Below, piece by piece: positions 16,227 to 25,042 of a stretch of 64,000 bases of DNA (position 1 is its first letter; each line of letters starts with the position of its first letter). Both the position numbers and the translations under genes were made by a program. Below the pieces are notes generated by a model. It was not told where the DNA came from and made no database searches. It saw only the letters and a list, made by a program, of their open reading frames with translations. This DNA comes from Guptibacillus hwajinpoensis (GTDB lineage Bacteria > Bacillota > Bacilli > Bacillales > Bacillaceae_O). Location: positions 62,001 through 126,000 of the forward strand of contig JAENYN010000001.1 of the NCBI GenBank assembly GCA_016841765.1. Reading direction: 5' to 3'.

Positions 16227-17738
16227 ATGGGAGAACAGTATATAATCGGCCTTGATATCGGCACCACAAGTGTAAAAGTGGTCCTATTTGACCTGGCCGG
16301 ACATGTCAAAGCAGAATCTGAAACAGCCTACCCCCTCTATTATCCGCAGCCGGCATGGGTGGAACAAAATCCTGCAGAAATTGAAAAAGCGGCGATTTCC
16401 ACAATCCGAACTGTTATAGAAGAGGCTTCCCTTTCAACAGGCGAATTGCTGGCAATCGGCCTATCCAGCGCAATGCACTCCCTGATTTGCTGTGACAAAG
16501 CGGGGAATCCGCTCTCAAACTCCATCACATGGGCAGACGGCAGAAGCACCAAACAGGCTGAAGCATTGAAGGCAAGTACAGCAGGAACAAATATATATCT
16601 GAGAACAGGCACGCCAATCCATCCTATGTCTCCGCTTCCGAAGCTCATATGGATGAAAGAAAACCAGTTTGAAGCCTATGAGAAGGCAGAATGGTTCTTC
16701 TCCATCAAAGAATACTTACTATACAGATGGTTCGGCGAAGCCATTGTCGACTATTCAGTCGCCTCCGCAACGGGAATGTTCAATTTAAGGAAACTCGATT
16801 GGGATGAAGCCGCCCTCGGCCTTGCCGGCATTACAAAAAAACAGCTCGGGAAGCCAGTCCCCCCTACCGAAATCCGGCGCGGACTGTCCGATGAAATTGC
16901 TGACAGAATGAGCATTTCCCCTGATACTCCATTTGTATTGGCCGGAAGTGACGGACCACTCGCCAATCTCGGCATCGGTGCGATTCAACCCGGGGAGACC
17001 GCAATCACAATTGGAACAAGCGGAGCCATCAGGCAATTTGGCACAAGCCCCGAAACCGATGCGCTGCAGCAGACGTTCTGCTATTCTTTTTCAGAAGAGT
17101 TATCGATATTTGGCGGACCGATTAACAATGGCGGGCTTGTCCTAAATTGGGCAAAGGAACTATTTCATGGTAAGGAAATTTCGTTGGAGGATCTTTCCGA
17201 ACTGGCATCAAAGGTACCGGCTGGTGCTGCCGGTTTGCTATTCCACCCATACTTGAACGGGGAACGGGCTCCTATCTGGAATGCAGATGCACGCGGAAGT
17301 TTTTTCGGAGTGAATGCCACTCATAAGAAGGAACATTTCGTCCGGGCGGCAATGGAAGGTGTCATTTTCAGCATTTATCATGTCGGCGAAGCCCTAAGCA
17401 GACTATCAGGACCCCCAACAAAAATCTATGCAAGCGGCGGTTTTGCCAGATCGCGTGTCTGGCTGCAAATCCTGGCCGATATCTTTAACAAAGAAGTCCA
17501 TGTACCGACCAGCCATCAAAGTTCAGCCTGGGGGGCTGCATGGACAGCGCTTGTCGCAATCGGGGCTGTTGAAAGCTTCAATTCTATTAAAAGCTCTATT
17601 CCAATGAAAGAAACAGTAACACCGATTGCGGAAAATCATGAACGGTATGCTGAGCTTTATCAGATTTATAAAGGGCTGGCTGAAGCAATGAGTCCATATT
17701 ATTCAGCTATATCGGATTTTCAGAAACGGACGAATTGA
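16227..17738 (+). CDS. gntK: Gluconokinase (FGGY family)
   Basis: A 503-residue FGGY carbohydrate kinase close to Bacillus GntK: ATP motif GLDIGTTSVKVVLFD at the N-terminus, AMHSLICCDKAGNPL, the catalytic SDGPLANLGIGA region, and the C-terminal FGGY signature region ASGGFARSRVWLQILADI. It makes 6-phosphogluconate, the substrate of the divergently encoded GntZ. It begins 17 bp after the regulator gene behind AAAGGTG. No gluconate permease of the GntP type is present; the TRAP system may serve. Confidence 0.92.
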   Translation: MGEQYIIGLDIGTTSVKVVLFDLAGHVKAESETAYPLYYPQPAWVEQNPAEIEKAAISTIRTVIEEASLSTGELLAIGLSSAMHSLICCDKAGNPLSNSITWADGRSTKQAEALKASTAGTNIYLRTGTPIHPMSPLPKLIWMKENQFEAYEKAEWFFSIKEYLLYRWFGEAIVDYSVASATGMFNLRKLDWDEAALGLAGITKKQLGKPVPPTEIRRGLSDEIADRMSISPDTPFVLAGSDGPLANLGIGAIQPGETAITIGTSGAIRQFGTSPETDALQQTFCYSFSEELSIFGGPINNGGLVLNWAKELFHGKEISLEDLSELASKVPAGAAGLLFHPYLNGERAPIWNADARGSFFGVNATHKKEHFVRAAMEGVIFSIYHVGEALSRLSGPPTKIYASGGFARSRVWLQILADIFNKEVHVPTSHQSSAWGAAWTALVAIGAVESFNSIKSSIPMKETVTPIAENHERYAELYQIYKGLAEAMSPYYSAISDFQKRTN

Positions 17739-17812
17739 TATCGGTTTCTTTAATATCCCTTGTCGGCACGGGGAGTGACAGGAACTTCTTTAATACGCTC
17801 GCTTCCAGGCCG

Positions 17813-17978
17813 GCTTATAACCTGGTATATCGCCATTACTATAAGGGAGATTTGGTTGTGGCCAGCACGCTCGCATACAAAATCATGGGCATGCTGGCAA
17901 AGAAGCAGTTGATTTTCTCCATGGAGAGAACAACGCACATGCCGAGAACGGTTTATAAGAAGTTGGGGGAATCGAGTG
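17813..17978 (+). pseudogene. Fragment of an XRE-TPR regulator gene
   Basis: This 166-bp stretch aligns without gaps to 4793-4958 in the intact XRE-TPR gene (constant offset 13020). The translated pieces HYYKGDLVVASTLAYKIMGM and AKKQLIF match codons 201 to about 256 of that gene. Both ends of the gene are missing, so it is a decayed partial copy or the last trace of a paralogue. It lies directly between gntK and its terminator. Confidence 0.8.
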
Positions 17979-17979
17979 A

Positions 17980-18026
17980 AAAAATCGCCAGCTATCCAAT
18001 TGGAAAGCTGGCGATTTTATTTTTTG
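17980..18026 (+). terminator. Rho-independent terminator downstream of gntK
   Basis: AAAATCGCCAGCT pairs with AGCTGGCGATTTT around a 12-base loop, followed by ATTTTTTG. Confidence 0.85.
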
Positions 18027-18094
18027 CTCGGATGATAGTTGAAGCAGAACTACCTTGTTGAAGGATTTGACTTTATTCATGGATATTGTCCTTG

Positions 18095-18940
18095 TTAAAT
18101 CTTTCTCTTGAGCTCATCCAATGTCTTCCCGTCTTTATTCTTCCAATCCATCCACCCATTTGAAGGTCTGCCCAGAATTACGGCTGAAGCTGCACTCGGG
18201 GATTTAAAGATATAATCAGAAACAAACTTATAGTAGTTGCCTTCTTTTAATACCTGTTTATCGTTTATTAGTTTAGTTCTTAATCCTAAATATGTCTTCA
18301 TACCGTTCGTTGAATCAATAACCATCTGGGAATCTTTAAACACTACAAATCCTTCATCGGTATAGTCACCGACCGCTTCCACTCCCTTGCCCCTACAATA
18401 AAAATATTCATTTAACTCATCCTCTTTTCTTTCTCGTGTTTCTTCAAAAATATGAAAACCGAGAGTAGATAAAAGAATCTTCATTGTTTCAAAGATATCC
18501 ATTAAATCAGCTATTATAGGTTCTGGCAGATAGGGCTTGGTTGGTATTGTTTGTTTCATCTTGTATCGGCCTATCTGGTTGCATTGTTCATAAGAATAAC
18601 TCTCCAGGTACTTAATATGTGCTTTGGTAAATGTATTATTACTTGTCGTTACAATAACAGCTGTATCCCAAAAGTCCTTTTCCTTGTTATGTTGCTTTAT
18701 CCGTTCAAAACAATTCTCCGCTTCGCCAATATAGACTCTCGGCTTTGAGTCTTCATCCGATTGCCCAAACAAAAAATATACGCCAACATTATGAGTCTCC
18801 TCTCTCTTCCCCCCATCCTCCAATCTATTTCTTGGGATTTGTATCGCTTTAACAATCCGGCTCGTAATATCAGCTATTTTTATTCCTCTCGGTGATCCAT
18901 CCGGTAAAAAGATTTGTATTGTTTTTGCTGTTCCCAACAT
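18095..18940 (-). CDS. GIY-YIG nuclease-domain protein with C-terminal DUF4357
   Basis: A 281-residue protein. Residues about 50-140 are a GIY-YIG domain (VGVYFLF, then VYIGEAENCFERIKQH, with a candidate catalytic Glu in KYLESYSY). The last about 60 residues match DUF4357, ending GRPSNGWMDWKNKDGKTLDEL. Members are usually annotated as stand-alone nucleases found near defence or restriction loci, but no defence partner is visible here. Start ATG follows AAAGGTG. Its function is not established. Confidence 0.85.
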   Translation of the reverse strand: MLGTAKTIQIFLPDGSPRGIKIADITSRIVKAIQIPRNRLEDGGKREETHNVGVYFLFGQSDEDSKPRVYIGEAENCFERIKQHNKEKDFWDTAVIVTTSNNTFTKAHIKYLESYSYEQCNQIGRYKMKQTIPTKPYLPEPIIADLMDIFETMKILLSTLGFHIFEETRERKEDELNEYFYCRGKGVEAVGDYTDEGFVVFKDSQMVIDSTNGMKTYLGLRTKLINDKQVLKEGNYYKFVSDYIFKSPSAASAVILGRPSNGWMDWKNKDGKTLDELKRKI

Positions 18941-19029
18941 CTACACACCTTTCAATCTAACCTTTTCCGCTCAATCCTGGAATTTGACAACATTCAACAT
19001 AACCCGGGAAATAATTGAAACTTGTCGTT

Positions 19030-19689
19030 CTAAAGAATCTCCCACTTCCGCTCCTCCGCAATCTCCAACAGGCGCGGCTCCGGCTTAACCGCAACTGGGT
19101 TCCCCACCAACTCAAGGACATCAAGGTCCGAATAGCTGTCCCCGTATGCGAAGCTGTTTTCCCAGTCGACGTCGGTATCGGCAAGCTGCCCGACGATTTT
19201 CTCGGTTTTCCGGGCGCCATGAACATGGTTCACAGGAGTGCGCTTGTCCAAATGCTCATTTTCGTAGGGAATGCGGGTTCCGACAATATAATCAAAGTCG
19301 ACGTTCTTTGTCACTGCGTGCAAAAGCGGCTCGAATGCACCGGAAACTAGCATGGTGTAATAGCCGTCTTTCCGGTGTTGTTCAAACCTGGCCAGCACCG
19401 CTTCACTCAGGCTCTGGCTCATCCCTTCCCCCAGCTCGGAAAAAAACTTGTCGATCTCCGTTTTAGCGGCGGTGCCGAAAGCGGAAATATAGGACCGCAT
19501 CGACAGCTCTTTCATTTTCTGCTCCGGGTATATTTTGCACTTATATGCAACATAACCCGGTAAAATCCGCGACATGAATCGGCGGTATTTTTTGCTATGT
19601 AAAGGGTGGGTTTTTAAATGGCTCATCATCAATGGGAATGTTTCTTCAGGAAACAGCGTTCCGTCAAAGTCAAAAATGGCAACTTTCAT
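19030..19689 (-). CDS. HAD-superfamily IB phosphatase (SerB-like)
   Basis: A 219-residue HAD hydrolase. Motif I is DFDGTLFPEE at the N-terminus, with motif II in MLVSGAFEPL and motif IV in YGDSYSDLDVLE. It belongs to the IB group related to phosphoserine phosphatase. ATG 19689 follows AAAGGGAG and places motif I at residue 6, so the longer frame was rejected. The substrate cannot be told from the sequence. Confidence 0.83.
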   Translation of the reverse strand: MKVAIFDFDGTLFPEETFPLMMSHLKTHPLHSKKYRRFMSRILPGYVAYKCKIYPEQKMKELSMRSYISAFGTAAKTEIDKFFSELGEGMSQSLSEAVLARFEQHRKDGYYTMLVSGAFEPLLHAVTKNVDFDYIVGTRIPYENEHLDKRTPVNHVHGARKTEKIVGQLADTDVDWENSFAYGDSYSDLDVLELVGNPVAVKPEPRLLEIAEERKWEIL

Positions 19690-19842
19690 ATAAACTCCCT
19701 TTCCATAATTTTTTCCTACCAATGAAAGTGGATCATCGTTTTAATCGTTACATTATTCTTCTTTTCTATATTTACTATACCATTGTTTGGTATTTCCTAT
19801 CATGAATGTCGTCTTACGGATATGTACATAAATAAGGGATGG

Positions 19843-19874
19843 CGCTAAGCCCCTTGTTTCGGAGGGGCTTAGCG
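19843..19874. repeat. Perfect 12-bp inverted repeat
   Basis: CGCTAAGCCCCT and AGGGGCTTAGCG flank an eight-base loop. No T-run follows on either strand, so this is not a standard terminator. It abuts the broken NhaC gene. Confidence 0.6.
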
Positions 19875-19885
19875 ATATCCAGCCT

Positions 19886-20458
19886 TATCACAAAAACAAG
19901 TTGTTAAGCTTGAAACTTAACTTTGTGTTACCCGTGGTCATTATTATCACAATTGCCATTGGTACGTATATCGCAATCGATTCTGTCAAAACTATGGAAG
20001 CATTTTTAGCAGCTGTGCTGTTTTGGGAATTGCGATGCGGTTTCAGGGCATTCCGTTTCCGGACATCATGGATACGGCTTTAAATGGTATTAAAGGCGTT
20101 ATGCCTGCTGTCATGATTCTAATTTTCGCTTATAGTTGCATTTTTTGCAGCCGCAATCATATCCTTTGCTACCGGGTCTTCTTGGGGAACATACGGAATC
20201 TTGATACCGATTGCCGTACCTCTGGCTGTAACATTGGCTGGCGGCGATATAAATACATCGGTTCTTGCAACTATTGCATCAATCGCTTGAGGAGGAGTAT
20301 TCGGAGATCACTGTTCTCCTTTATCGGATACAACCATCCTTTCTTCAACAGGTGCGGCTTCTGACCACATTGACCATGTGAAAACCCAGGTCCCATATGC
20401 ATTACTCGTTGCAGCTATTGCCTGCGTCACATACTTATCAGTTGGATTGTTTTTATAA
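19886..20458 (+). pseudogene. NhaC-family Na+/H+ antiporter, degraded
   Basis: Pieces in several frames match the NhaC family: FPDIMDTALNGIKGVMPAVM in one frame, then FATGSSWGTYGILIPIAVPL and GDHCSPLSDTTILSSTGAAS in another. There are frameshifts, an in-frame TGA at about 20288 and a large internal deletion, because about 570 bp remain of roughly 1.4 kb. The decayed gene directly precedes the opine-dehydrogenase-like gene, with which NhaC proteins may have formed a unit. Confidence 0.85.
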
Positions 20459-20473
20459 GAAAGGGGATTCAGT

Positions 20474-21553
20474 ATGAAAATAGCAGTATTAGGTTCAGGA
20501 AACGGCGGCAGTGCCCTGGCAGCGGATTGGGCTTTATCCAATCATGATGTCTATATGTTTGATTTCGAAGAATTTCCGAATAACATTGCAGCCATAAATG
20601 AACAAGGCGGGATTCATGCAGAAGGTGCGATTGACGGCTTTGCCGCCATAACCTATGCAGGGCATGATATCCAACATGTATTGGATAAAGCCGACCTTGT
20701 ATTTGTTGTTGGCCCCGCGTACAGCACGGACAAATTCGCCGAAATGTCCAAACATCATTTGACGAAAGGGCAGCACATCATTATATGCCCGAGTGCCTGT
20801 GCCGGTGCTCTGGTTTTTAAACATACGCTTGGCCTGTCGCTTGATGATCATACGTATATCATTTCGGAAACATCTACTCTTCCATATGCGGCCCGAATCA
20901 TTGAGCCTGGTCGTGTGCGGGTATTTTTGAAGTTGACAGGCGGCCTATTTATCGCTGCCCAACCCAGTGCTTACACCCGGGAAACCTTAAGTTTTGTTAA
21001 AGATGTCTATCCAACCATCGAACCGGCAGAGAATGTCATTCAAACGACCTTGCAAAACTCAAATCCCGTTATTCATCCTGCTGTAACCTTATTGAACACC
21101 GCCCTCATTGAACGGACTAGAGGGGACTTTATGTTTTACGAAGAAGGGGTAACACCTGGTGTGGGAAACCTGATAAAAGCTGTGGACGAAGAAAGGATCA
21201 AGGTCGCAGAAAAATTGGGGGCTCATGTCCTCCCTGACCCGATTTTAGGTGTGAAACAGGGCTACATGATTGAAGAAACATATGATAACGGATACGTCAC
21301 CGCGCCGGGATTCAAAGGAATTAAAGCGCAGCCTTCTCTTGATCATCGTTATTTAAATGAGGATGTGGGGTATACATTAAACTTGATAGCGGATCTGGCA
21401 GAACATTATAGTGTGGACATTCCTGTCATCAAAGCAGTGATTCGAATCGCTTCCATCGTAACCGGAAAAGAGTTGTTGCATGATCGGAAACGGACAATTA
21501 AATCACTGGGTCTAGAAGGAATCACCCTTCAAGAATTGAAAAAAGTCTTATAA
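20474..21553 (+). CDS. NAD/NADP octopine/nopaline dehydrogenase family protein
   Basis: A 359-residue oxidoreductase: Rossmann domain with GSGNGGSALA at residues 7-16 and a C-terminal opine-dehydrogenase helical domain containing the conserved NSNPVIHPAVTLLNT segment with the catalytic His. Opine dehydrogenases join an amino acid to a keto acid by reductive amination. The true substrates are unknown. ATG follows AAAGGGG. It is intact although its upstream NhaC neighbour is broken. Confidence 0.85.
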   Translation: MKIAVLGSGNGGSALAADWALSNHDVYMFDFEEFPNNIAAINEQGGIHAEGAIDGFAAITYAGHDIQHVLDKADLVFVVGPAYSTDKFAEMSKHHLTKGQHIIICPSACAGALVFKHTLGLSLDDHTYIISETSTLPYAARIIEPGRVRVFLKLTGGLFIAAQPSAYTRETLSFVKDVYPTIEPAENVIQTTLQNSNPVIHPAVTLLNTALIERTRGDFMFYEEGVTPGVGNLIKAVDEERIKVAEKLGAHVLPDPILGVKQGYMIEETYDNGYVTAPGFKGIKAQPSLDHRYLNEDVGYTLNLIADLAEHYSVDIPVIKAVIRIASIVTGKELLHDRKRTIKSLGLEGITLQELKKVL

Positions 21554-21560
21554 TAATAAC

Positions 21561-21604
21561 GAAACCAAAGAGGATTGACACCCATTTCTCTTTGGTTTCT
21601 TTTT
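21561..21604 (+). terminator. Rho-independent terminator
   Basis: GAAACCAAAGAG pairs with CTCTTTGGTTTC, followed by TTTTTAT, just downstream of the opine-dehydrogenase-like gene. Confidence 0.9.
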
Positions 21605-21797
21605 ATAAAGATGAATGGTTCAAGGGATGTCTTTTTTGGCTTTCCTTCAGCTAATCAAGTGTATTCATAATGTGTTGGGACAATATATATTCAGCTCTCT
21701 CAAAGTCCGCCTCCTGCCTACAATCGCTCTCCCACCAATCACCCTCTATTATAAGGAGTTCTTGGCTTCCAATTAACGTTCCCAGTAACGAAAAACC

Positions 21798-22853
21798 TTA
21801 CAAAACAACAACGCAATCTTTCCCCTGATTCTTTCCAATGATCAACGCCTTATCCGCCTTCTTAATACACTCCGAAGCATCCATGGCCGGATTGTTATAT
21901 TCTGTCATCCCAAATGTAAGGGAAATGTTCAAATCGATGCCCTGGTAATGAAATGTCTTCTTATTCAGCTTTTCTCTGATTCGTTCAATCATATGATACG
22001 CTTCTTCCCGGTCTGTTTCATGAAGGACAATCAAGAATTCCTCCCCGCCCCAGCGGGCAATTGAATCATTTTTCCTGAGGGAATTTTTTAAAAAAGAAGA
22101 GCATTCCTTTAAAACAAAATCGCCGCAATCGTGACCGTAAGAATCATTAATGGATTTGAAATCATCAATATCGGCGAGAATGATCGTGTGAGGTTTTTGC
22201 GATTTTTTAAGATGCTCCGCTTCTTCATTAATGATGGCAAACATCCTTCTCCGATTTAAGAGATTTGTCAGCATATCTGTATTGGCAAGAACCTCAAGCT
22301 CCTTATTTAGTTCAACAAGATGATCTTCTGCTGAAACGGTCACCGCACGAAAAAAGTGAGTAGCGATTGCCAGAGTAAGGAAAAGCGTCACGATATTCAT
22401 TAGATGAAGGCCATCTAAAATAATTGATTCCAACTGGATAATTGGCGCTCTGAACAGCAAGGATAACGCAGCAAATACAGCTGTATCGATAAAAAGGATG
22501 AAAGACTTCAAACTCAATCGCGGTTTCGGGGCAATGAATGTAACGATAATCGCATCCAGGATGAAATACTGGAACCCTGAGTTTGCTCCGAGTGTGTAAA
22601 CGGCAAGCGAGGCATATGTCACGATTTCAAGATGACCGATCAATAATGCCGTGGCAGTATGACCTTTTTTATTGAGGTGATATCCCACAAGGTAAGCCAG
22701 GGAACTGGCAAGATTGAGATAACCCATCATCCCGACATCCAGCCAGAAAAATAGTAGCGCCCATGCAAAATGAATCGCCAAGCCAAGCTGCATGCACTTA
22801 TCGATAATAAAATGGAGGTGATTATTTTCATAAGCAGCGGAGCTATCTGCCAT
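21798..22853 (-). CDS. Membrane-bound diguanylate cyclase (GGDEF)
   Basis: A 351-residue protein with about six N-terminal membrane helices (to about residue 185) and a C-terminal GGDEF domain. The active site reads GGEEF, and the inhibitory I-site RKND lies five residues before it, so it should be an active, product-inhibited c-di-GMP synthase. I chose ATG 22853, eight bases after AAAGGGTG. No EAL partner is nearby. The sensory signal is unknown. Confidence 0.9.
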   Translation of the reverse strand: MADSSAAYENNHLHFIIDKCMQLGLAIHFAWALLFFWLDVGMMGYLNLASSLAYLVGYHLNKKGHTATALLIGHLEIVTYASLAVYTLGANSGFQYFILDAIIVTFIAPKPRLSLKSFILFIDTAVFAALSLLFRAPIIQLESIILDGLHLMNIVTLFLTLAIATHFFRAVTVSAEDHLVELNKELEVLANTDMLTNLLNRRRMFAIINEEAEHLKKSQKPHTIILADIDDFKSINDSYGHDCGDFVLKECSSFLKNSLRKNDSIARWGGEEFLIVLHETDREEAYHMIERIREKLNKKTFHYQGIDLNISLTFGMTEYNNPAMDASECIKKADKALIIGKNQGKDCVVVL

Positions 22854-23373
22854 AACGAACACACCCTTTATTTACTCTGCTTTGTGACATATATCATAGT
22901 TAAATATTACCACAGTCGAGGTGCCTGTCACTTGTCGATTTATGACTTTTTTCCAATCCCCTTCCCAAATCTTCTGAAGGGTTCAAGCATCGAGACAACA
23001 GGTGACAGCGTCCCGTGAAAAGAAAAAACCCGATCCTTTCCTGAAGGATTCGGGTTTTCCTATGTTAATCAGCCCAAATCGACAAGCCTTGCTGCCAAAA
23101 AAACATTCAAGCGCTCGCCTGGCACGGATGGCTGTATCGTCCCCGCCACTGACTTTTGCACGTTTGCTCTCTACTTTATCAGCTTTTGTTTTCCTTAAGC
23201 GCCGGCCACTCTCCGCAAAACCACTGTCAATGACCTGCGTCACAATTCAGCCATAACAAATTGACAAACATGTGAATGATTGGAAAAACCACTTCTCCAT
23301 CGTGAAAATAATGATAATCTATAGACATAGAAGATCTTCACTAAAATAATCCAATTTTTAAGGAGTGGGCAAA
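22854..23373. other. Gene-poor interval with repeat sequence and a hairpin
   Basis: This holds a GTGCCTGTCAC half-site (22921-22931), a related GGTGACAG (about 23000), a terminator hairpin (23027-23060), and a basic open frame on the minus strand (22983-23243) that runs through the terminator and is not credible. A promoter for the DoxX gene must lie near 23260-23340 but no convincing box pair was found. Confidence 0.4.
23027..23060. terminator. Terminator hairpin
   Basis: AAAACCCGATCCTTTCCTGA and the following AGGATTCGGGTTTT form a strong, slightly imperfect stem. No gene end is adjacent, so its purpose is unclear. Confidence 0.6.
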
Positions 23374-23877
23374 ATGGTTAATTGGTTACGCAATAATAAC
23401 ATCGCTTCTGCACTTTTATTGGTTGTCAGAGTTTATCTTGGATATTCTTGGATCACAGGCGGCTGGGGAAAAATCACTGGAGGAGGATTTGACGCTTCCG
23501 GTTTCCTGAAAGGCGCGGTTGCCAATTCCACAGGTGATCATCCGGCTGTTCAGGGCTGGTGGGCTTCTTTCCTTGAAGGATTCGCAATCCCTAACGTCGG
23601 CCTGTTCAACTTCCTTGTACCATGGGGTGAATTCCTGGTCGGTCTTGCCTTGATTCTTGGCATCTTTACAACATTCGCAGCTCTGATGGGCATCACCATG
23701 AACTTTGCATTCCTGTTCTCCGGAACAACAAGCACAAACCCGCAAATGGCTTTGTTGGCAATCTTCATTCTTGTAGCTGGTGCGAACGCCGGGAAGTATG
23801 GCCTTGACTACTATGTGCTGCCTTATATCCGGAAGGTACTGAACAGAGATGGCAAGAAGGAAGTTTATACAAACTGA
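23374..23877 (+). CDS. DoxX-family membrane protein
   Basis: A 167-residue, four-helix DoxX protein related to the small subunit of thiosulfate:quinone oxidoreductase and to CatD/YfiD-type Bacillus proteins. Recognisable segments are RVYLGYSWITGGWGKITGG and PWGEFLVGLALILG. I chose ATG 23374, eight bases after AAGGAG, over an upstream GTG that overlaps that site. Its role is probably in redox or electrophile stress, from family knowledge only. Confidence 0.85.
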   Translation: MVNWLRNNNIASALLLVVRVYLGYSWITGGWGKITGGGFDASGFLKGAVANSTGDHPAVQGWWASFLEGFAIPNVGLFNFLVPWGEFLVGLALILGIFTTFAALMGITMNFAFLFSGTTSTNPQMALLAIFILVAGANAGKYGLDYYVLPYIRKVLNRDGKKEVYTN

Positions 23878-23923
23878 TCCATTGACAAAGTTGGGCTGTG
23901 ACAGAACCCATTAAATCAAACGA

Positions 23924-23964
23924 AGAGTGGCCCGCATCGTCTTGATGCGGGCCACTCTTTTTTC
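23924..23964 (+). terminator. Terminator of the DoxX gene
   Basis: AGAGTGGCCCGCATC pairs perfectly with GATGCGGGCCACT CT across a five-base loop, followed by a T-run. A diverged copy of the same hairpin is at 28469-28503. Confidence 0.9.
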
Positions 23965-24014
23965 TTTTGTTTTCATAAGAAAAGAAGGACAACCTCCAAT
24001 ATGGGGCACACCGC

Positions 24015-24089
24015 TTAATGAGCCGGAACCCTTTCACTTATGTTCTGATACTTCTCCATAAGCAGATCGATAATGGTTTTCACTGAGCC
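24015..24089 (-). pseudogene. 3' remnant of a nitronate monooxygenase gene
   Basis: On the minus strand the codons read VKTIIDLLMEKYQNISERVP followed by AH and a stop. They match the last 23 codons of the intact gene at 30061-31026 (VKTIIDRLMEDYQNMRERVP, AQ, stop). Homology continues past the stop and into the terminator at 23924. The rest of the gene is absent, replaced by the arsM side. Confidence 0.85.
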
Positions 24090-24119
24090 TCTTTGTCGAT
24101 TAGAGGAAGTCTTTAAAGT

Positions 24120-24953
24120 TCAAGGGGTGCAGCAAGGTTTATTAGCCTTTTCCTTATTCATTCCTTTTGTAGCCTCTATATTATAAGAAGCCGCAAAATC
24201 TTCAATCTTTTTATCAGGTGCCCATGTCTTAATAATCTCTTTGCTATTATCTTTCGGGGTCATTGAAATATTTTCAAAACCGGCGTTTTTCAACATGGAA
24301 TTAATATCTTCAATATATTCAGCACCGCCAATGCAGCTTGCAATTAATCCTAAGTCCTGTTTAATATCTTGAGGCAATCGCGCTGTTGCAACAATATCTG
24401 ATATCGATACCCTTCCACCAGGTTTAAGAACCCTGAAAGCTTCTTTAAACACCTGTTCTTTGTCCAGCGAAAGATTAATCACACAATTCGATATAATAAC
24501 ATCTATGGAACGATCTGCTATAGGTAAATGTTCAATTTCACCTAATCTAAAGTCTACGTTTGTATACTCGCTTTCTTCAGCGTTATTCCTTGCCAGCTTA
24601 ATCATATCAGGTGTCATATCAACACCTATCACATATCCAGTCTCTCCCACCTGCTTTCTGGCAAGGAAACAATCAAAACCGCCTCCACTTCCAAGGTCCA
24701 GTACTGTCTCCCCTTCTTTAAGTCCAGCAATAGCAACAGGATTACCACACCCTAATCCCATGTTAGCTTCAGGTGGTACAGTTGATAGATCCCCTTTCGA
24801 ATAACCTATTTTTATGGATGCCTCTTTGATATCCATTGGCGTGTCGCTGCAACTGCATCCTCCATCGCAACAGCCTCCGTGAGTGCTTTTTTCTATGACT
24901 TTGGCATAGTTTTCCCGAATAAAATCTCTGATATCTTCTTTATTAGTAGACAT
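24120..24953 (-). CDS. arsM: Arsenite methyltransferase
   Basis: A 277-residue SAM-dependent methyltransferase. It has the SAM motif VLDLGSGGGFDCFLA and the ArsM segments ANMGLGCGNP and ISNCVINLS, whose cysteines bind As(III), plus Cys-rich N- (HGGCCDGGCSCS) and C-termini (CCTP). It methylates arsenite to volatile or more mobile species. ATG 24953 follows GGAGGG. It is paired with the SigZ-type gene upstream, a pairing I know from other Bacillota. Confidence 0.93.
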   Translation of the reverse strand: MSTNKEDIRDFIRENYAKVIEKSTHGGCCDGGCSCSDTPMDIKEASIKIGYSKGDLSTVPPEANMGLGCGNPVAIAGLKEGETVLDLGSGGGFDCFLARKQVGETGYVIGVDMTPDMIKLARNNAEESEYTNVDFRLGEIEHLPIADRSIDVIISNCVINLSLDKEQVFKEAFRVLKPGGRVSISDIVATARLPQDIKQDLGLIASCIGGAEYIEDINSMLKNAGFENISMTPKDNSKEIIKTWAPDKKIEDFAASYNIEATKGMNKEKANKPCCTP

Positions 24954-25042
24954 AAAACACCCTCCATCCATTTTTACTTTCATAAGTATTCATCTATAAA
25001 GACGCATGAAAAGAAAAAAGGACGCAAATGTCCACTCAATTT

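Noticed and set aside
19843-19874. Perfect hairpin as a terminator
   Set aside because: No T-run on either strand and no gene end directly before it; kept only as an inverted repeat.
22983-23243. 86-codon basic open frame on the minus strand
   Set aside because: It runs through a terminator hairpin and repeat half-sites, has no ribosome site and no recognisable domain.
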